A stretch of DNA of 64,000 nt from Carboxylicivirga fragile (GTDB taxonomy: Bacteria; Bacteroidota; Bacteroidia; Bacteroidales; Marinilabiliaceae), in assembly GCA_025499625.1 (NCBI GenBank), contig JAFMVD010000024.1:1-64000 (forward strand), given 5' to 3'. Both the position numbers and the translations under genes were made by a program. The notes beneath the pieces were generated by a model. The model did no database searches. It saw nothing but the letters and a program-made list of their open reading frames with translations, and was not told the origin of the DNA. Positions 8,232 to 15,888 of this stretch are shown here, piece by piece (positions within the stretch are counted from its first letter, which is position 1; every line of letters begins with the position of its first letter).

Positions 8232-9425
8232 ATGAGTAAAAAAAATAAATATCAGGTTGACGAAAAAGGCATGTATGGCCGATTTGGTGGTGCGTTTATA
8301 CCTGAAATGTTGTATCCCAACATTGAGAATCTGAAAACGGTTTATCTGGATATAATTAATTCAGAGGCCTTTCAGAATGAGTATAAAGCTCTATTAAAAG
8401 ATTACGTAGGCCGGCCTTCGCCCTTGTATTATGCCAAACGTTTATCTGAAAAGTATAATACACAAGTTTACCTGAAGCGTGAGGATTTGAATCATACGGG
8501 CGCCCATAAAATTAATAATACGGTCGGGCAGATTTTGATTGCCAAACACATGGGTAAAGATCGCATCATTGCTGAAACTGGTGCTGGGCAACACGGTGTT
8601 GCAACTGCTACAGCCTGTGCCTTGATGGGCTTACAGTGTGTGGTGTACATGGGGGAAGTTGATATTGAGCGCCAGGCGCCAAATGTAGCTCGAATGAAGA
8701 TGCTGGGTGCTGAAGTGGTGGCAGCCAAGTCGGGGAGTAAAACCTTGAAGGATGCAACTAACGAGGCATTGCGCGATTGGATATGTAATCCTGAAGATAC
8801 TTTCTATTTGATTGGTTCGGTTGTAGGGCCACATCCTTACCCTGATATGGTGGCGCGTTTGCAAGCTATTATCAGCGAAGAAATAAAATGGCAGATAAAG
8901 GAGAAAACGGACAAAGATTATCCTGATTATGTAATTGCGTGTGTTGGAGGTGGTAGTAATGCGGCGGGATCATTTTATCATTTTTTGGATGATGAACGCG
9001 TTAGTTTAGTTGCCGTTGAAGCATCAGGTATGGGGGTTGATTCGGGTGAAACAGCTGCTACAATTGCCTTGGGCGATTTGGGTATTATCCACGGGAGCAA
9101 AACCTTTTTGATGCAAAGTGATGATGGCCAAATAACGGAGCCCTATTCCATTTCTGCTGGATTGGATTATCCAGGTATTGGCCCTCAGCATGCTCATTTG
9201 CACGATACCAAAAGAGGTTCTTTCATCTCCGCTACGGATGCAGATGCATTGGAAGCTGCCAAAGAGCTTACGCAATTGGAAGGCATTATCCCGGCACTTG
9301 AGTCAGCTCATGCATTATCAGCCCTTAGTAAAATGAGTTTTAAGAAAGATGATTCTGTGGTAATAACAGTATCAGGTCGCGGCGATAAAGACATGGCGAC
9401 ATATATGAATCGTTTTGGTTTTTAA
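8232..9425 (+). CDS. trpB: Tryptophan synthase beta subunit
   Basis: The 397-residue PLP enzyme condenses indole with serine. KREDLNHTGAHKINN carries the PLP lysine near residue 92, GGGSNAAG forms the phosphate-binding loop, and SGRGDKDM is the C-terminal block. EAGAGQHG-like ETGAGQHGVATA is the catalytic Glu region. It is a standard TrpB1. Unlike the tight junctions upstream, the gap to trpA carries a heptad tract split by a palindrome. Confidence 0.97.
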   Translation: MSKKNKYQVDEKGMYGRFGGAFIPEMLYPNIENLKTVYLDIINSEAFQNEYKALLKDYVGRPSPLYYAKRLSEKYNTQVYLKREDLNHTGAHKINNTVGQILIAKHMGKDRIIAETGAGQHGVATATACALMGLQCVVYMGEVDIERQAPNVARMKMLGAEVVAAKSGSKTLKDATNEALRDWICNPEDTFYLIGSVVGPHPYPDMVARLQAIISEEIKWQIKEKTDKDYPDYVIACVGGGSNAAGSFYHFLDDERVSLVAVEASGMGVDSGETAATIALGDLGIIHGSKTFLMQSDDGQITEPYSISAGLDYPGIGPQHAHLHDTKRGSFISATDADALEAAKELTQLEGIIPALESAHALSALSKMSFKKDDSVVITVSGRGDKDMATYMNRFGF

Positions 9426-9430
9426 TTTTT

Positions 9431-9480
9431 GCTAGCAGCTACCCCGATAATTATCGGGGGCTGAAAGCTAACAGCTTATT
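9431..9480 (+). repeat. Heptad tract with inserted palindrome between trpB and trpA
   Basis: Units of seven bases beginning GCT occur at 9431, 9438, 9460, 9467 and 9474. The second unit is cut after GCTA by an 18-bp palindrome at 9442-9459. Without it, the tract would match the five-unit tracts elsewhere in the window. It ends just before the trpA start at 9484. Confidence 0.7.
9442..9459. repeat. Palindrome CCCCGATAATTATCGGGG
   Basis: An 18-bp perfect palindrome lies inside the trpB/trpA heptad tract. A relative with the same CCCGATA..TATCGGG arms is at 54855-54870. No T-run follows, so it is more likely a dispersed palindromic repeat than a terminator. Confidence 0.8.
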
Positions 9481-9483
9481 GAT

Positions 9484-10260
9484 ATGAAAAGAATACAGAA
9501 ACTCTTACAAGAGAAAAAAGATATATTTTCGGTTTATTATACGGCAGGTTATCCAAACTTGGATGATACCATGCCGATATTAAATGCTTTGCAAAAAGCT
9601 GGATGCGATTTGGTAGAAATTGGTATGCCTTTTTCCGATCCTTTAGCCGATGGTCCAACCATTCAGCATAGCAGTGAACAAGCCTTGGAGAATGGGATGA
9701 GTATTAATTTGTTGTTTGAACAGATTAAGGAATTACGCCCAAGCATCACTATGCCAATCGTTCTGATGGGTTATATTAATCCCGTATTTAAATACGGTGT
9801 TGAGGCTTTTATAAGTAAATGTCAGGAGGTTGGCGTTGATGGTGTGATTTTGCCGGATTTACCTTTTGATGAGTACCACGAAAAGTATCAGACTTTATTT
9901 GAAGAAGCTGGTATTGCCAATACCTTTTTAATAACGCCACAAACTCCTAATGAACGCATTCAATTGATTGATGCCAACAGTAATGGCTTCATTTACATGG
10001 TTTCTTCATCGGCCGTCACAGGTGCTAAATCTGGTTTATCAGATGAACAACTGGATTACTTCAATAGGGTCAACTCTTTGGATTTGAATACGCCCCGAAT
10101 CATTGGTTTTGGGATAAGTAATCAATCTACCTTTGAAACGGCCTGTCAATATGCATCAGGTGCTATAGTGGGAAGTGCATTTGTCAAACTTTTGAAAGAA
10201 AAGGGTGCGGATGAATCGGCGATCAACGATTTTGTGAAAGATATAAAACGAAACAATTAG
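9484..10260 (+). CDS. trpA: Tryptophan synthase alpha subunit
   Basis: The 258-residue TIM barrel cleaves indole-3-glycerol phosphate to indole, which is channelled to TrpB. The catalytic Glu lies in LVEIGMPFSDPLADGPTIQ near residue 47 and the catalytic Asp in GVILPDLPFDEY near 120. GFGISNQ and GAIVGSAFV form the phosphate site. It completes the trp set, so every enzyme from chorismate to tryptophan is present. Confidence 0.97.
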   Translation: MKRIQKLLQEKKDIFSVYYTAGYPNLDDTMPILNALQKAGCDLVEIGMPFSDPLADGPTIQHSSEQALENGMSINLLFEQIKELRPSITMPIVLMGYINPVFKYGVEAFISKCQEVGVDGVILPDLPFDEYHEKYQTLFEEAGIANTFLITPQTPNERIQLIDANSNGFIYMVSSSAVTGAKSGLSDEQLDYFNRVNSLDLNTPRIIGFGISNQSTFETACQYASGAIVGSAFVKLLKEKGADESAINDFVKDIKRNN

Positions 10261-10270
10261 TAAAAAAGGA

Positions 10271-11128
10271 ATGAGAGAAACAGCCATATTACGAATTCAC
10301 TGCCCCGATCAAAGAGGAATTGTTGCCAAGGTTACCGATTTTATTCATCGCCACAATGGCAACGTATTGTATCTCGATCAGCATACAGATAGGAGTGAGG
10401 AGCGCTTTTTCATGCGAGTGGAGTGGGATATGGAAGCGTTTGGTATTGCTGAGGAAGCGCTTAAGGAAGTAATTGCTGCAGAAATTGCTGAGCCAATGGA
10501 GATGACTTGGTCATTGAAATTTTCGCATCAGGTGCCACGAATGGCTATATTCGTTTCGCGTGCATCCCATTGTTTATACGATTTACTTGCTCGTTATAGC
10601 GCCGGTGAGTTGAATGTGGATATTCCATTAATCATCAGTAATCACAAGGATTTGGAACATGTTGCCAGGCAATTTAATTTGCTTTTTTATCACATACCAG
10701 TCACAAAAGATAACAAGGTAGAGGTGGAAAAAGAGCAGCTTAAGCTCTTAAAAGAGAAATCAGTTGATTTCATTGTGCTGGCACGTTATATGCAAATATT
10801 GTCCAGTTCGTTTAATGACTTATACCCAAATCGAATCATTAATATCCATCACTCATTTTTACCAGCTTTTGCAGGAGCCAAACCTTATCATGCCGCACAT
10901 TCACGAGGGGTGAAGTTAATAGGCGCAACAGGGCATTATGTTACTTCCGATTTGGATGCAGGTCCAATAATAGAGCAAGATGTTATTAAGATTTCGCATC
11001 ATGATACAGTAAAATCATTGGTTCAAAAAGGTAAAGACATTGAGAAAATTGTACTTTCGAGAGCTGTTCAGGCACACATCGATCGTAAAACGCTGGTGTA
11101 TAAAAATAAAACAATCATATTCGATTAG
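10271..11128 (+). CDS. purU: Formyltetrahydrofolate deformylase
   Basis: PurU hydrolyses 10-formyl-THF to formate and THF, balancing one-carbon pools. The N-terminal ACT domain (about residues 4-80, starting TAILRIHCPDQRGIVAKVT) is a regulatory amino-acid-binding fold. The catalytic formyltransferase domain follows with INIHHSFLPAFAGAKPY and the Asp of TSDLDAGPIIEQDV. Length of 285 residues is typical. It starts 10 bp after trpA and may share the trp transcript. The link to histidine and purine metabolism through folate is an inference. Confidence 0.95.
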   Translation: MRETAILRIHCPDQRGIVAKVTDFIHRHNGNVLYLDQHTDRSEERFFMRVEWDMEAFGIAEEALKEVIAAEIAEPMEMTWSLKFSHQVPRMAIFVSRASHCLYDLLARYSAGELNVDIPLIISNHKDLEHVARQFNLLFYHIPVTKDNKVEVEKEQLKLLKEKSVDFIVLARYMQILSSSFNDLYPNRIINIHHSFLPAFAGAKPYHAAHSRGVKLIGATGHYVTSDLDAGPIIEQDVIKISHHDTVKSLVQKGKDIEKIVLSRAVQAHIDRKTLVYKNKTIIFD

Positions 11129-11175
11129 TTTCTGATTACCCAATCAATGGAACTAATTATTAAAATTTTTAAAAC

Positions 11176-11697
11176 ATGACTAAGTATCTTTTATTGCTAT
11201 CCGTATTATTTCTCTCATTTACATGTCAAGCTCAATCTAAAGCTGACGACCGTGGTTACATTGTAAAAGTAGGTGATATGGCACCCGATTTTAAAATGAC
11301 TTTAACCGATGGAACTAAAGTCAAACTGTCTGACTTAAAAGGTAGCGTTGTAATGCTTCAGTTTACCGCTAGTTGGTGTGGTGTATGTCGTAAAGAGATG
11401 CCACACATTGAGAAAGATATTTGGCAGGCATATAAAGATAAGGGATTAAAATTGTATGGAGTTGATCGTGATGAACCCGTTGAGAAAGCAATGCAATTAA
11501 AGGAATCAACTAAGGTAACTTATGATATAGGTTTAGACCCTGGCGCTGATATCTTTGGCTTATTTGCCGATAAAAAATCAGGTGTCACTCGTAATGTACT
11601 GATTGATAAAGAAGGAAAGATAATTTTTTTAACGCGACTATTTAATAAGGAGGAGTTTGGAGAATTGGTAGATAGGATTGGAGAGGAGTTAGAGTAG
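11176..11697 (+). CDS. TlpA-like thioredoxin-fold lipid/periplasmic oxidoreductase
   Basis: The 173-residue protein begins with a signal peptide (hydrophobic YLLLLSVLFLSFTCQAQ, possibly lipidated at the Cys or cleaved after AQ). An AhpC/TSA-like thioredoxin fold follows with the redox motif WCGVC near residue 70. It probably reduces disulfides or haem-lyase clients in the periplasm, as TlpA/ResA relatives do; the substrate is unknown. Its stop codon TAG overlaps the first unit of a heptad tract. Confidence 0.85.
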   Translation: MTKYLLLLSVLFLSFTCQAQSKADDRGYIVKVGDMAPDFKMTLTDGTKVKLSDLKGSVVMLQFTASWCGVCRKEMPHIEKDIWQAYKDKGLKLYGVDRDEPVEKAMQLKESTKVTYDIGLDPGADIFGLFADKKSGVTRNVLIDKEGKIIFLTRLFNKEEFGELVDRIGEELE

Positions 11698-11730
11698 TCC
11701 GAAGTATTTAGTCCGAAGTCCAAAGTAATG
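11696..11730 (+). repeat. Five-unit heptad tract, left end of cassette 1
   Basis: Five units of seven bases each start with AGT. Units 1 and 3 are AGTCCGA and the last is AGTAATG. The first base of the tract lies in the tlpA stop codon. It matches, in inverted orientation, the tract at 12132-12166 on the other side of the four-helix-bundle gene; 23 of 35 positions agree and the first ten are identical. Confidence 0.75.
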
Positions 11731-11762
11731 ATTTGTAGAATTACATTTAAATCTAATCCAAT

Positions 11763-12112
11763 ATGAAAACATTCAAGAGTTAATAGTTTGGCAGAAGTCA
11801 ATGGGTTTAGTTACAAAGATTTATGAAGAAACTAAGATTTTTCCTGCTGAGGAAAAATTTGGTCTGACAAATCAAATAAGGAGAGCTTCGGTATCAATTC
11901 CATCAAATATTGCCGAAGGATTTGGGAGAAAGTCAGATGGTGATTTCGCAAGGTTTATATCGATAGCTATGGGGTCTAATTATGAAGTTCAAACACAATT
12001 GGAGATTGCGAGAAATGTTGGTTTTATGGATGATGAGAAACTCATTTTATTGATAGAGAGCTTGGAAGAAATAGATAAAATGCTAAAAGGATTAAGAGCC
12101 AAATTGAAATAA
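11763..12112 (+). pseudogene. Four-helix-bundle protein (S23/TIGR02436 family), frameshifted near the 5' end
   Basis: The long reading frame has its first ATG at 11801 (103 residues), but family homology starts earlier. In that frame, bases 11777-11800 encode ELIVWQKS, which matches the start of the paralogue at 13621 (RDLIVWQKS). The only nearby ATG (11763) is one base out of frame, so a single-base deletion between 11763 and 11779 explains it. Repaired, the protein would be about 116 residues, the family norm. The core SIPSNIAEGFGR is intact. Translation from 11801 would lose most of helix 1. Either a sequencing error or a real decay is possible. Confidence 0.65.
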
Positions 12113-12114
12113 AT

Positions 12115-12768
12115 ATGAATAAGAACAAAGTTTATTCTTCGTACTCTGGACTCCGGACTTCGGACTCTCAGGTTATAGTAATAATAAAATACAACGCCGG
12201 AAATATTCGTTCGGTATTGAATGCATTAAACCGACTCGGTTATGATGCCGAAATATCAGCCGATCCGGAAGTGATTCGCAATGCCGATAAGGTAATTTTT
12301 CCTGGAGTTGGAGAGGCCAGCACCACCATGGAGTATCTTCGTCGTACAAAATTGGATGAATTAATTGTCTCTTTAAAGCAACCGGTTCTTGGTATTTGTT
12401 TGGGAATGCAGTTGATGTGTAGTTCGTCAGAGGAGGGTAATGTTAGTTGCCTAAATATTTTTGATGAGAAAGTAATCAAGTTTCAATTGCCTGTGGGTAA
12501 TGAAGAAAACATTAAAATTCCTCACATGGGCTGGAATACAATCTTCGATGTTAATAGCCAGTTGTTTGATGCTTCTTTGGAAGGGGAGCATGTGTATTTC
12601 GTCCATAGTTATTATGTAGCCTTGGGGGCTGATACGGCTGCTACAACTAATTATATTGTTGATTATAGTTCAGCCTTACAAAAAGATAACTTTTATGCAA
12701 CTCAGTTTCATCCTGAGAAGAGTGGTTCTGTTGGAGAAAGAATTTTGAGCAACTTTTTGAAGTTGTAA
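12115..12768 (+). CDS. hisH: Imidazole glycerol phosphate synthase, glutaminase subunit
   Basis: HisH releases ammonia from glutamine for HisF. The nucleophile Cys lies in LGICLGMQLM near residue 99 and the His/Glu pair in ATQFHPEKSGSVG near 202. The fold normally starts at VIVIIKYNAGNIRSV, which here begins at codon 20. No ATG, GTG or TTG is available there; the only in-frame start is ATG 12115, so the first 19 residues are encoded by the heptad tract. The protein therefore carries an unusual tail, or an atypical start codon is used. It pairs with hisF at 14024. Confidence 0.93.
   Translation: MNKNKVYSSYSGLRTSDSQVIVIIKYNAGNIRSVLNALNRLGYDAEISADPEVIRNADKVIFPGVGEASTTMEYLRRTKLDELIVSLKQPVLGICLGMQLMCSSSEEGNVSCLNIFDEKVIKFQLPVGNEENIKIPHMGWNTIFDVNSQLFDASLEGEHVYFVHSYYVALGADTAATTNYIVDYSSALQKDNFYATQFHPEKSGSVGERILSNFLKL
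12132..12166 (-). repeat. Five-unit heptad tract, right end of cassette 1
   Basis: Read on the minus strand, the five units start AGTCCGA and AGTCCGG and end AGAATAA. It is the inverted partner of 11696-11730. It lies within the 5' part of the hisH reading frame. The tract at 37392-37426 ends with the same AGAATAA unit. Confidence 0.75.
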
Positions 12769-12799
12769 TTGGAATAAAATAACTAAGTAAAATATTCAA

Positions 12800-12834
12800 G
12801 CTATTGGCTATAAGCTAGCAGCTATCAGCTTTAA
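12800..12834 (+). repeat. Solo five-unit heptad tract between hisH and hisA
   Basis: Five GCT-type units start with GCTATTG and GCTATAA; the fourth is GCTATCA. It has no four-helix-bundle gene and no inverted partner nearby. It ends in an A-run 6 bases before hisA. Confidence 0.72.
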
Positions 12835-12840
12835 AAAAAC

Positions 12841-13566
12841 ATGAACAAAATCGACATAATACCAGCCATTGATATTATCGAAGGTAAATGTGTAAGGCTT
12901 AGTCAAGGCGACTATGCCAGTAAGAAGATATACAATGAAGATCCATTGGAAGTGGCTCGTGAATTTGAAGATCATGGAATAACACGTCTGCATGTGGTTG
13001 ACTTGGATGGCGCAAAGGCTGGCCATATCATCAACTATAAAACTTTGGAGACAATTGCAGGTAAAACCAATATGGTGGTTGACTTTGGGGGAGGCTTAAA
13101 AACGTCTGATGATTTACGTATCGCTTTTGAGAGTGGAGCACAAATGGTAACAGGCGGTAGTATTGCTGTTAAAAATCAAGCGGAGTTTGAAAGTTGGATT
13201 AAGCAGTATGGAAGTGATAAAATAATTCTTGGAGCTGATGCAAAGGACGGTAATATTGCTGTTACTGGATGGCTCGAAGAAACAGATCAAAAGTTAATTC
13301 CATTTATCAAAGATTATTGTAATAAAGGAATTACTAAGGTGATTTGTACCGACATTAGTAAGGACGGTATGTTACAGGGGCCGGCTATCGATTTATATAA
13401 AGAGATTTTAACTGAAATACCCGATCTATACATTGTCGCCAGTGGAGGTGTAAGTAATATTCGAGATATTGAACTTTTAGCTGAAGCCAATATTCCGGCT
13501 GTTATTTTCGGGAAAGCCATTTACGAGGGTCGATTACAATTGAAGGAGTTGGAGAGGTTTTTATAG
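12841..13566 (+). CDS. hisA: ProFAR isomerase (HisA)
   Basis: The 241-residue TIM barrel isomerises ProFAR to [25 protein letters not shown] holds the first catalytic Asp (residue 8), and [13 protein letters not shown] holds the second near residue 127. The internal half-barrel repeat with HisF-like phosphate loops ([16 protein letters not shown]) is visible. It lies 72 bp after hisH, separated by a heptad tract, and is followed by cassette 2. Confidence 0.96.
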   Translation: MNKIDIIPAIDIIEGKCVRLSQGDYASKKIYNEDPLEVAREFEDHGITRLHVVDLDGAKAGHIINYKTLETIAGKTNMVVDFGGGLKTSDDLRIAFESGAQMVTGGSIAVKNQAEFESWIKQYGSDKIILGADAKDGNIAVTGWLEETDQKLIPFIKDYCNKGITKVICTDISKDGMLQGPAIDLYKEILTEIPDLYIVASGGVSNIRDIELLAEANIPAVIFGKAIYEGRLQLKELERFL

Positions 13567-13568
13567 AT

Positions 13569-13603
13569 AGTCAGTAGAAACTAGCCAGAAGTCAGTTGTA
13601 TAA
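13569..13603 (+). repeat. Five-unit heptad tract, left end of cassette 2
   Basis: Units 1 and 4 are AGTCAGT. The tract starts 3 bp after the hisA stop codon. Against the inverted partner at 13985-14019, 24 of 35 positions agree, including unit 4 in full. Confidence 0.72.
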
Positions 13604-13620
13604 AACTTAAATTTATAATT

Positions 13621-13986
13621 ATGAAGTCATTTAGAGATTTAATCGTTTGGCAAAAGTCAATGGATTTAACTGTTGATGTATATGAATTATTAAAAGTGTT
13701 TCCTAAAGTTGAGGATTATGCATTAGCATCTCAAATTAGGAGATGCTCTGTTTCTATTCCTTCAAATATAGCTGAAGGTTTTGGAAGGAATCATACGAAA
13801 GAATTTATACGGTTTTTACAGATATCACAAGGGTCTGTTTATGAATGTCAAACGCAATTGGAAATAGCTTTTCGTGTAAATTATATAGATAGTATTGTTT
13901 TTGATGAACTGGATTCAAAATACACGGAAGTAGCAAAAATGCTTTCTTCGTTAATACGTAAAATAAAAGAATCACCCCAACGCTAA
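13621..13986 (+). CDS. Four-helix-bundle protein (S23/TIGR02436 family)
   Basis: The 121-residue protein has the family hallmark SQIRRCSVSIPSNIAEGFGR at about residues 39-58 and four predicted helices. The family is named for proteins encoded in intervening sequences of 23S rRNA genes in Leptospira and Coxiella, and the Avd protein of diversity-generating retroelements shares the fold. A basic surface suggests nucleic-acid binding. Nothing ties it to histidine synthesis except position between hisA and hisF. The start MKSFRDLIVWQKS is the normal N-terminus. The stop codon overlaps the right heptad tract. Confidence 0.88.
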   Translation: MKSFRDLIVWQKSMDLTVDVYELLKVFPKVEDYALASQIRRCSVSIPSNIAEGFGRNHTKEFIRFLQISQGSVYECQTQLEIAFRVNYIDSIVFDELDSKYTEVAKMLSSLIRKIKESPQR

Positions 13987-14019
13987 ACTCTACTGACTAC
14001 TGTCTAATTACTAATAACT
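13985..14019 (-). repeat. Five-unit heptad tract, right end of cassette 2
   Basis: Read on the minus strand, five units start with AG; unit 4 is AGTCAGT, identical in place to the left tract. It overlaps the stop codon of the four-helix-bundle gene and ends 4 bases before hisF. Confidence 0.7.
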
Positions 14020-14023
14020 AACT

Positions 14024-14782
14024 ATGCTATCAAAACGAATTATACCATGCCTGGATATTAAAAATGGGCAAACAGTAAAAGGTGTTAAATTTCTCGAGAT
14101 ACAAGAAGTAGGCGATCCGGTTGAGTTGGGTGCCTTATATGCTCAGCAAGGTGCCGATGAGTTGGTGTTCCTTGATATTACTGCAACTCATGAAGGACGA
14201 AAGACATTTGTAGACTTGGTAAAGCGAATAGCACGAAATATTAATATTCCCTTTACTGTAGGAGGAGGAATTAGTGAACTGAGTGATGCGGATGCGCTTT
14301 TAAATGCAGGAGCTGATAAGATATCGGTTAATTCATCGGCAGTGCGCAATCCTCAATTGATTAATGATTTGGCAAAGAATTTTGGAAGCCAGTTTGTTGT
14401 GGCTGCCATCGATGCTAAACTTAAGCAAGCAGACGATTGGATTGTTACGGTGAATGGAGGCCGTATCCCAACAGATAAGAGATTATTCTCCTGGGCAAAG
14501 GAGTGTGAAGAACGTGGTGCAGGTGAAATATTATTCACTAGTATGGATCACGATGGTGTTAAAACTGGTTTTGCCAATGAGGCACTAGCTAAATTAAGCG
14601 ACTCATTGTCCATCCCTATTATTGCATCAGGTGGAGCAGGAGCCATGGAGCATTTCAAAGACGTTTTCACTATTGGTAAAGCCGATGCAGGATTAGCAGC
14701 TAGTATTTTTCATTTTAAAGAAATTGGGATTCCTGATTTGAAAGCTTATTTGAATAAGGAAGGAATTTCGGTAAGGATGTAA
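14024..14782 (+). CDS. hisF: Imidazole glycerol phosphate synthase, cyclase subunit
   Basis: HisF uses ammonia from HisH to form imidazole glycerol phosphate and [24 protein letters not shown] carries the catalytic Asp near residue 10 and [11 protein letters not shown] the second near 130. Phosphate loops PFTVGGGIS and IIASGGAGA are present. Length of 252 residues is normal. It lies between cassettes 2 and 3. Confidence 0.97.
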   Translation: MLSKRIIPCLDIKNGQTVKGVKFLEIQEVGDPVELGALYAQQGADELVFLDITATHEGRKTFVDLVKRIARNINIPFTVGGGISELSDADALLNAGADKISVNSSAVRNPQLINDLAKNFGSQFVVAAIDAKLKQADDWIVTVNGGRIPTDKRLFSWAKECEERGAGEILFTSMDHDGVKTGFANEALAKLSDSLSIPIIASGGAGAMEHFKDVFTIGKADAGLAASIFHFKEIGIPDLKAYLNKEGISVRM

Positions 14783-14788
14783 TTAATA

Positions 14789-14823
14789 GCTAATAGCTGT
14801 TGGCCAATGGCTGATAGCTTAAA
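14789..14823 (+). repeat. Five-unit heptad tract, left end of cassette 3
   Basis: Units 1 and 4 are GCTAATA and GCTGATA. The inverted partner at 15192-15226 has the same words in the same two positions; 26 of 35 bases can pair, including blocks of 10 and 11. It starts 6 bp after the hisF stop. Confidence 0.78.
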
Positions 14824-14836
14824 AAGTTAACTAAAA

Positions 14837-15187
14837 ATGAAGGATTATAGGAAACTTAAGGTTTGGAGAAAAGGAATTGAAATTGTAAAGTTGGTTTACA
14901 AATTAACAGCTCAGTTACCTTCAAGTGAAAAGTTCAACCTAGTGTCGCAGCTAAATAGGGCATCTGTTTCTATACCGTCAAATATAGCAGAGGGAAGTAG
15001 TCGAAAAAGTGAAAAGGAATATCAACGTTATTTGGAAATTGCTTTAGGAAGCTGTTTTGAAGTTGATACACAACTGGAAATTGTAAAGGAGCTTAAATTA
15101 GTGACTCCTCAATTAATCGAAGAACTTAACGAGCATGTTCTTGAAGAAATAATGATGCTTCAGAGTTTTATAAATAAACTGAAATAG
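14837..15187 (+). CDS. Four-helix-bundle protein (S23/TIGR02436 family)
   Basis: This 116-residue protein is the third paralogue in the his operon. The hallmark SQLNRASVSIPSNIAEGSSR lies at about residues 38-57, and the start MKDYRKLKVWRKGIEIVKL is normal for the family. It is clearly diverged from the copy at 13621, so the set did not arise by very recent tandem duplication. No catalytic residues are evident; nucleic-acid binding is the likely property by fold. Confidence 0.88.
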   Translation: MKDYRKLKVWRKGIEIVKLVYKLTAQLPSSEKFNLVSQLNRASVSIPSNIAEGSSRKSEKEYQRYLEIALGSCFEVDTQLEIVKELKLVTPQLIEELNEHVLEEIMMLQSFINKLK

Positions 15188-15191
15188 TAAT

Positions 15192-15226
15192 GTTTAGCTA
15201 TCAGCCTTTAGCTGGAAGCTATTAGC
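15192..15226 (-). repeat. Five-unit heptad tract, right end of cassette 3
   Basis: Read on the minus strand, units start GCTAATA, and unit 4 is GCTGATA, as in the left tract. It begins 5 bp after the four-helix-bundle stop and ends 8 bp before hisIE. Confidence 0.78.
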
Positions 15227-15234
15227 TTTAAAAA

Positions 15235-15834
15235 ATGAACATAGATTTTAACAAACTAGGAAACGGCCTTGTGCCTGCAGTTATTCAAGACGATACAACC
15301 AATAAAGTATTGATGCTTGGATTCATGAACAAAGAGGCGTTTGAAAAAACAGAAGCTGAAGGAAAAGTGACTTTTTATAGTCGTACCAAGCAGCGACTTT
15401 GGACAAAAGGTGAAGAGTCAGGTAATTTTTTGAATGTAGTATCTATTGCCGTTGATTGCGATGAGGATTCACTTTTGATTAAAGTAAACCCTGTTGGACC
15501 TGTTTGCCATAAAGGAACCGATACTTGCTGGAAAGAAGAAAATAAGGTTGACGATATTCTCTTCTTAAAAACACTTCAGGATTTTATCGATCAGCGTAAA
15601 GAGGAGATGCCAGAGAAATCGTACACTACTTCTTTATTTACCAAAGGAACTCGTACCATCACTCAAAAAGTTGGTGAAGAAGCCATTGAAACTGTTATTG
15701 GAGCAATGGCTAATGACGATGAGAATTTTCTATATGAAGGCGCCGATTTAATTTATCACCTAATTGTGCTTCTAACGCACAAAGGCTATCGAATTGAAAA
15801 TCTGGCTCGTGAGTTGAAAAGTAGGCATAAGTAA
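15235..15834 (+). CDS. hisIE: Bifunctional phosphoribosyl-AMP cyclohydrolase / phosphoribosyl-ATP pyrophosphatase
   Basis: The 199-residue fusion performs steps two and three of histidine synthesis. HisI (about 1-110) has the metal residues in VDCDEDSLLIKV and the Cys-containing GPVCHKGTDTCW. HisE (about 115-199) has VGEEAIETVIGA and YEGADLIYHLIVLL. The enzymes for steps upstream and downstream (HisG, D, C, B) are 21 kb away in another operon. Confidence 0.96.
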   Translation: MNIDFNKLGNGLVPAVIQDDTTNKVLMLGFMNKEAFEKTEAEGKVTFYSRTKQRLWTKGEESGNFLNVVSIAVDCDEDSLLIKVNPVGPVCHKGTDTCWKEENKVDDILFLKTLQDFIDQRKEEMPEKSYTTSLFTKGTRTITQKVGEEAIETVIGAMANDDENFLYEGADLIYHLIVLLTHKGYRIENLARELKSRHK

Positions 15835-15888
15835 TGCCAACAAAAGTCATTACACAAGATACTGTTTTGTAATATCTTTGTGATTGTC

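Larger units (their letters stand above)
11696..12166 (+). other. Putative cassette 1: four-helix-bundle gene framed by inverted heptad tracts
   Basis: The 471-bp unit comprises a left five-unit tract, a short spacer, the four-helix-bundle gene and a right tract in inverted orientation. It separates tlpA from hisH. The same design recurs twice in the next 3 kb. Mobility or mRNA excision is inferred from the repetition and end structure; no transposase is present. Confidence 0.45.
13569..14019 (+). other. Putative cassette 2: four-helix-bundle gene framed by inverted heptad tracts
   Basis: The 451-bp unit lies exactly in the gap between hisA and hisF and contains one intact four-helix-bundle gene. 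Its unit word (AGTCAGT) differs from those of cassettes 1 and 3, so the tracts are not simply copies of one sequence. Confidence 0.5.
14789..15226 (+). other. Putative cassette 3: four-helix-bundle gene framed by inverted heptad tracts
   Basis: The 438-bp unit fills the gap between hisF and hisIE. Its ends are the best matched of the three cassettes and could form a long interrupted stem in the mRNA that loops out the small gene. Confidence 0.52.

Noticed and set aside
11696-15226. Diversity-generating retroelement
   Set aside because: The four-helix-bundle fold is shared with Avd, but there is no reverse transcriptase and no template/variable repeat pair in the window.
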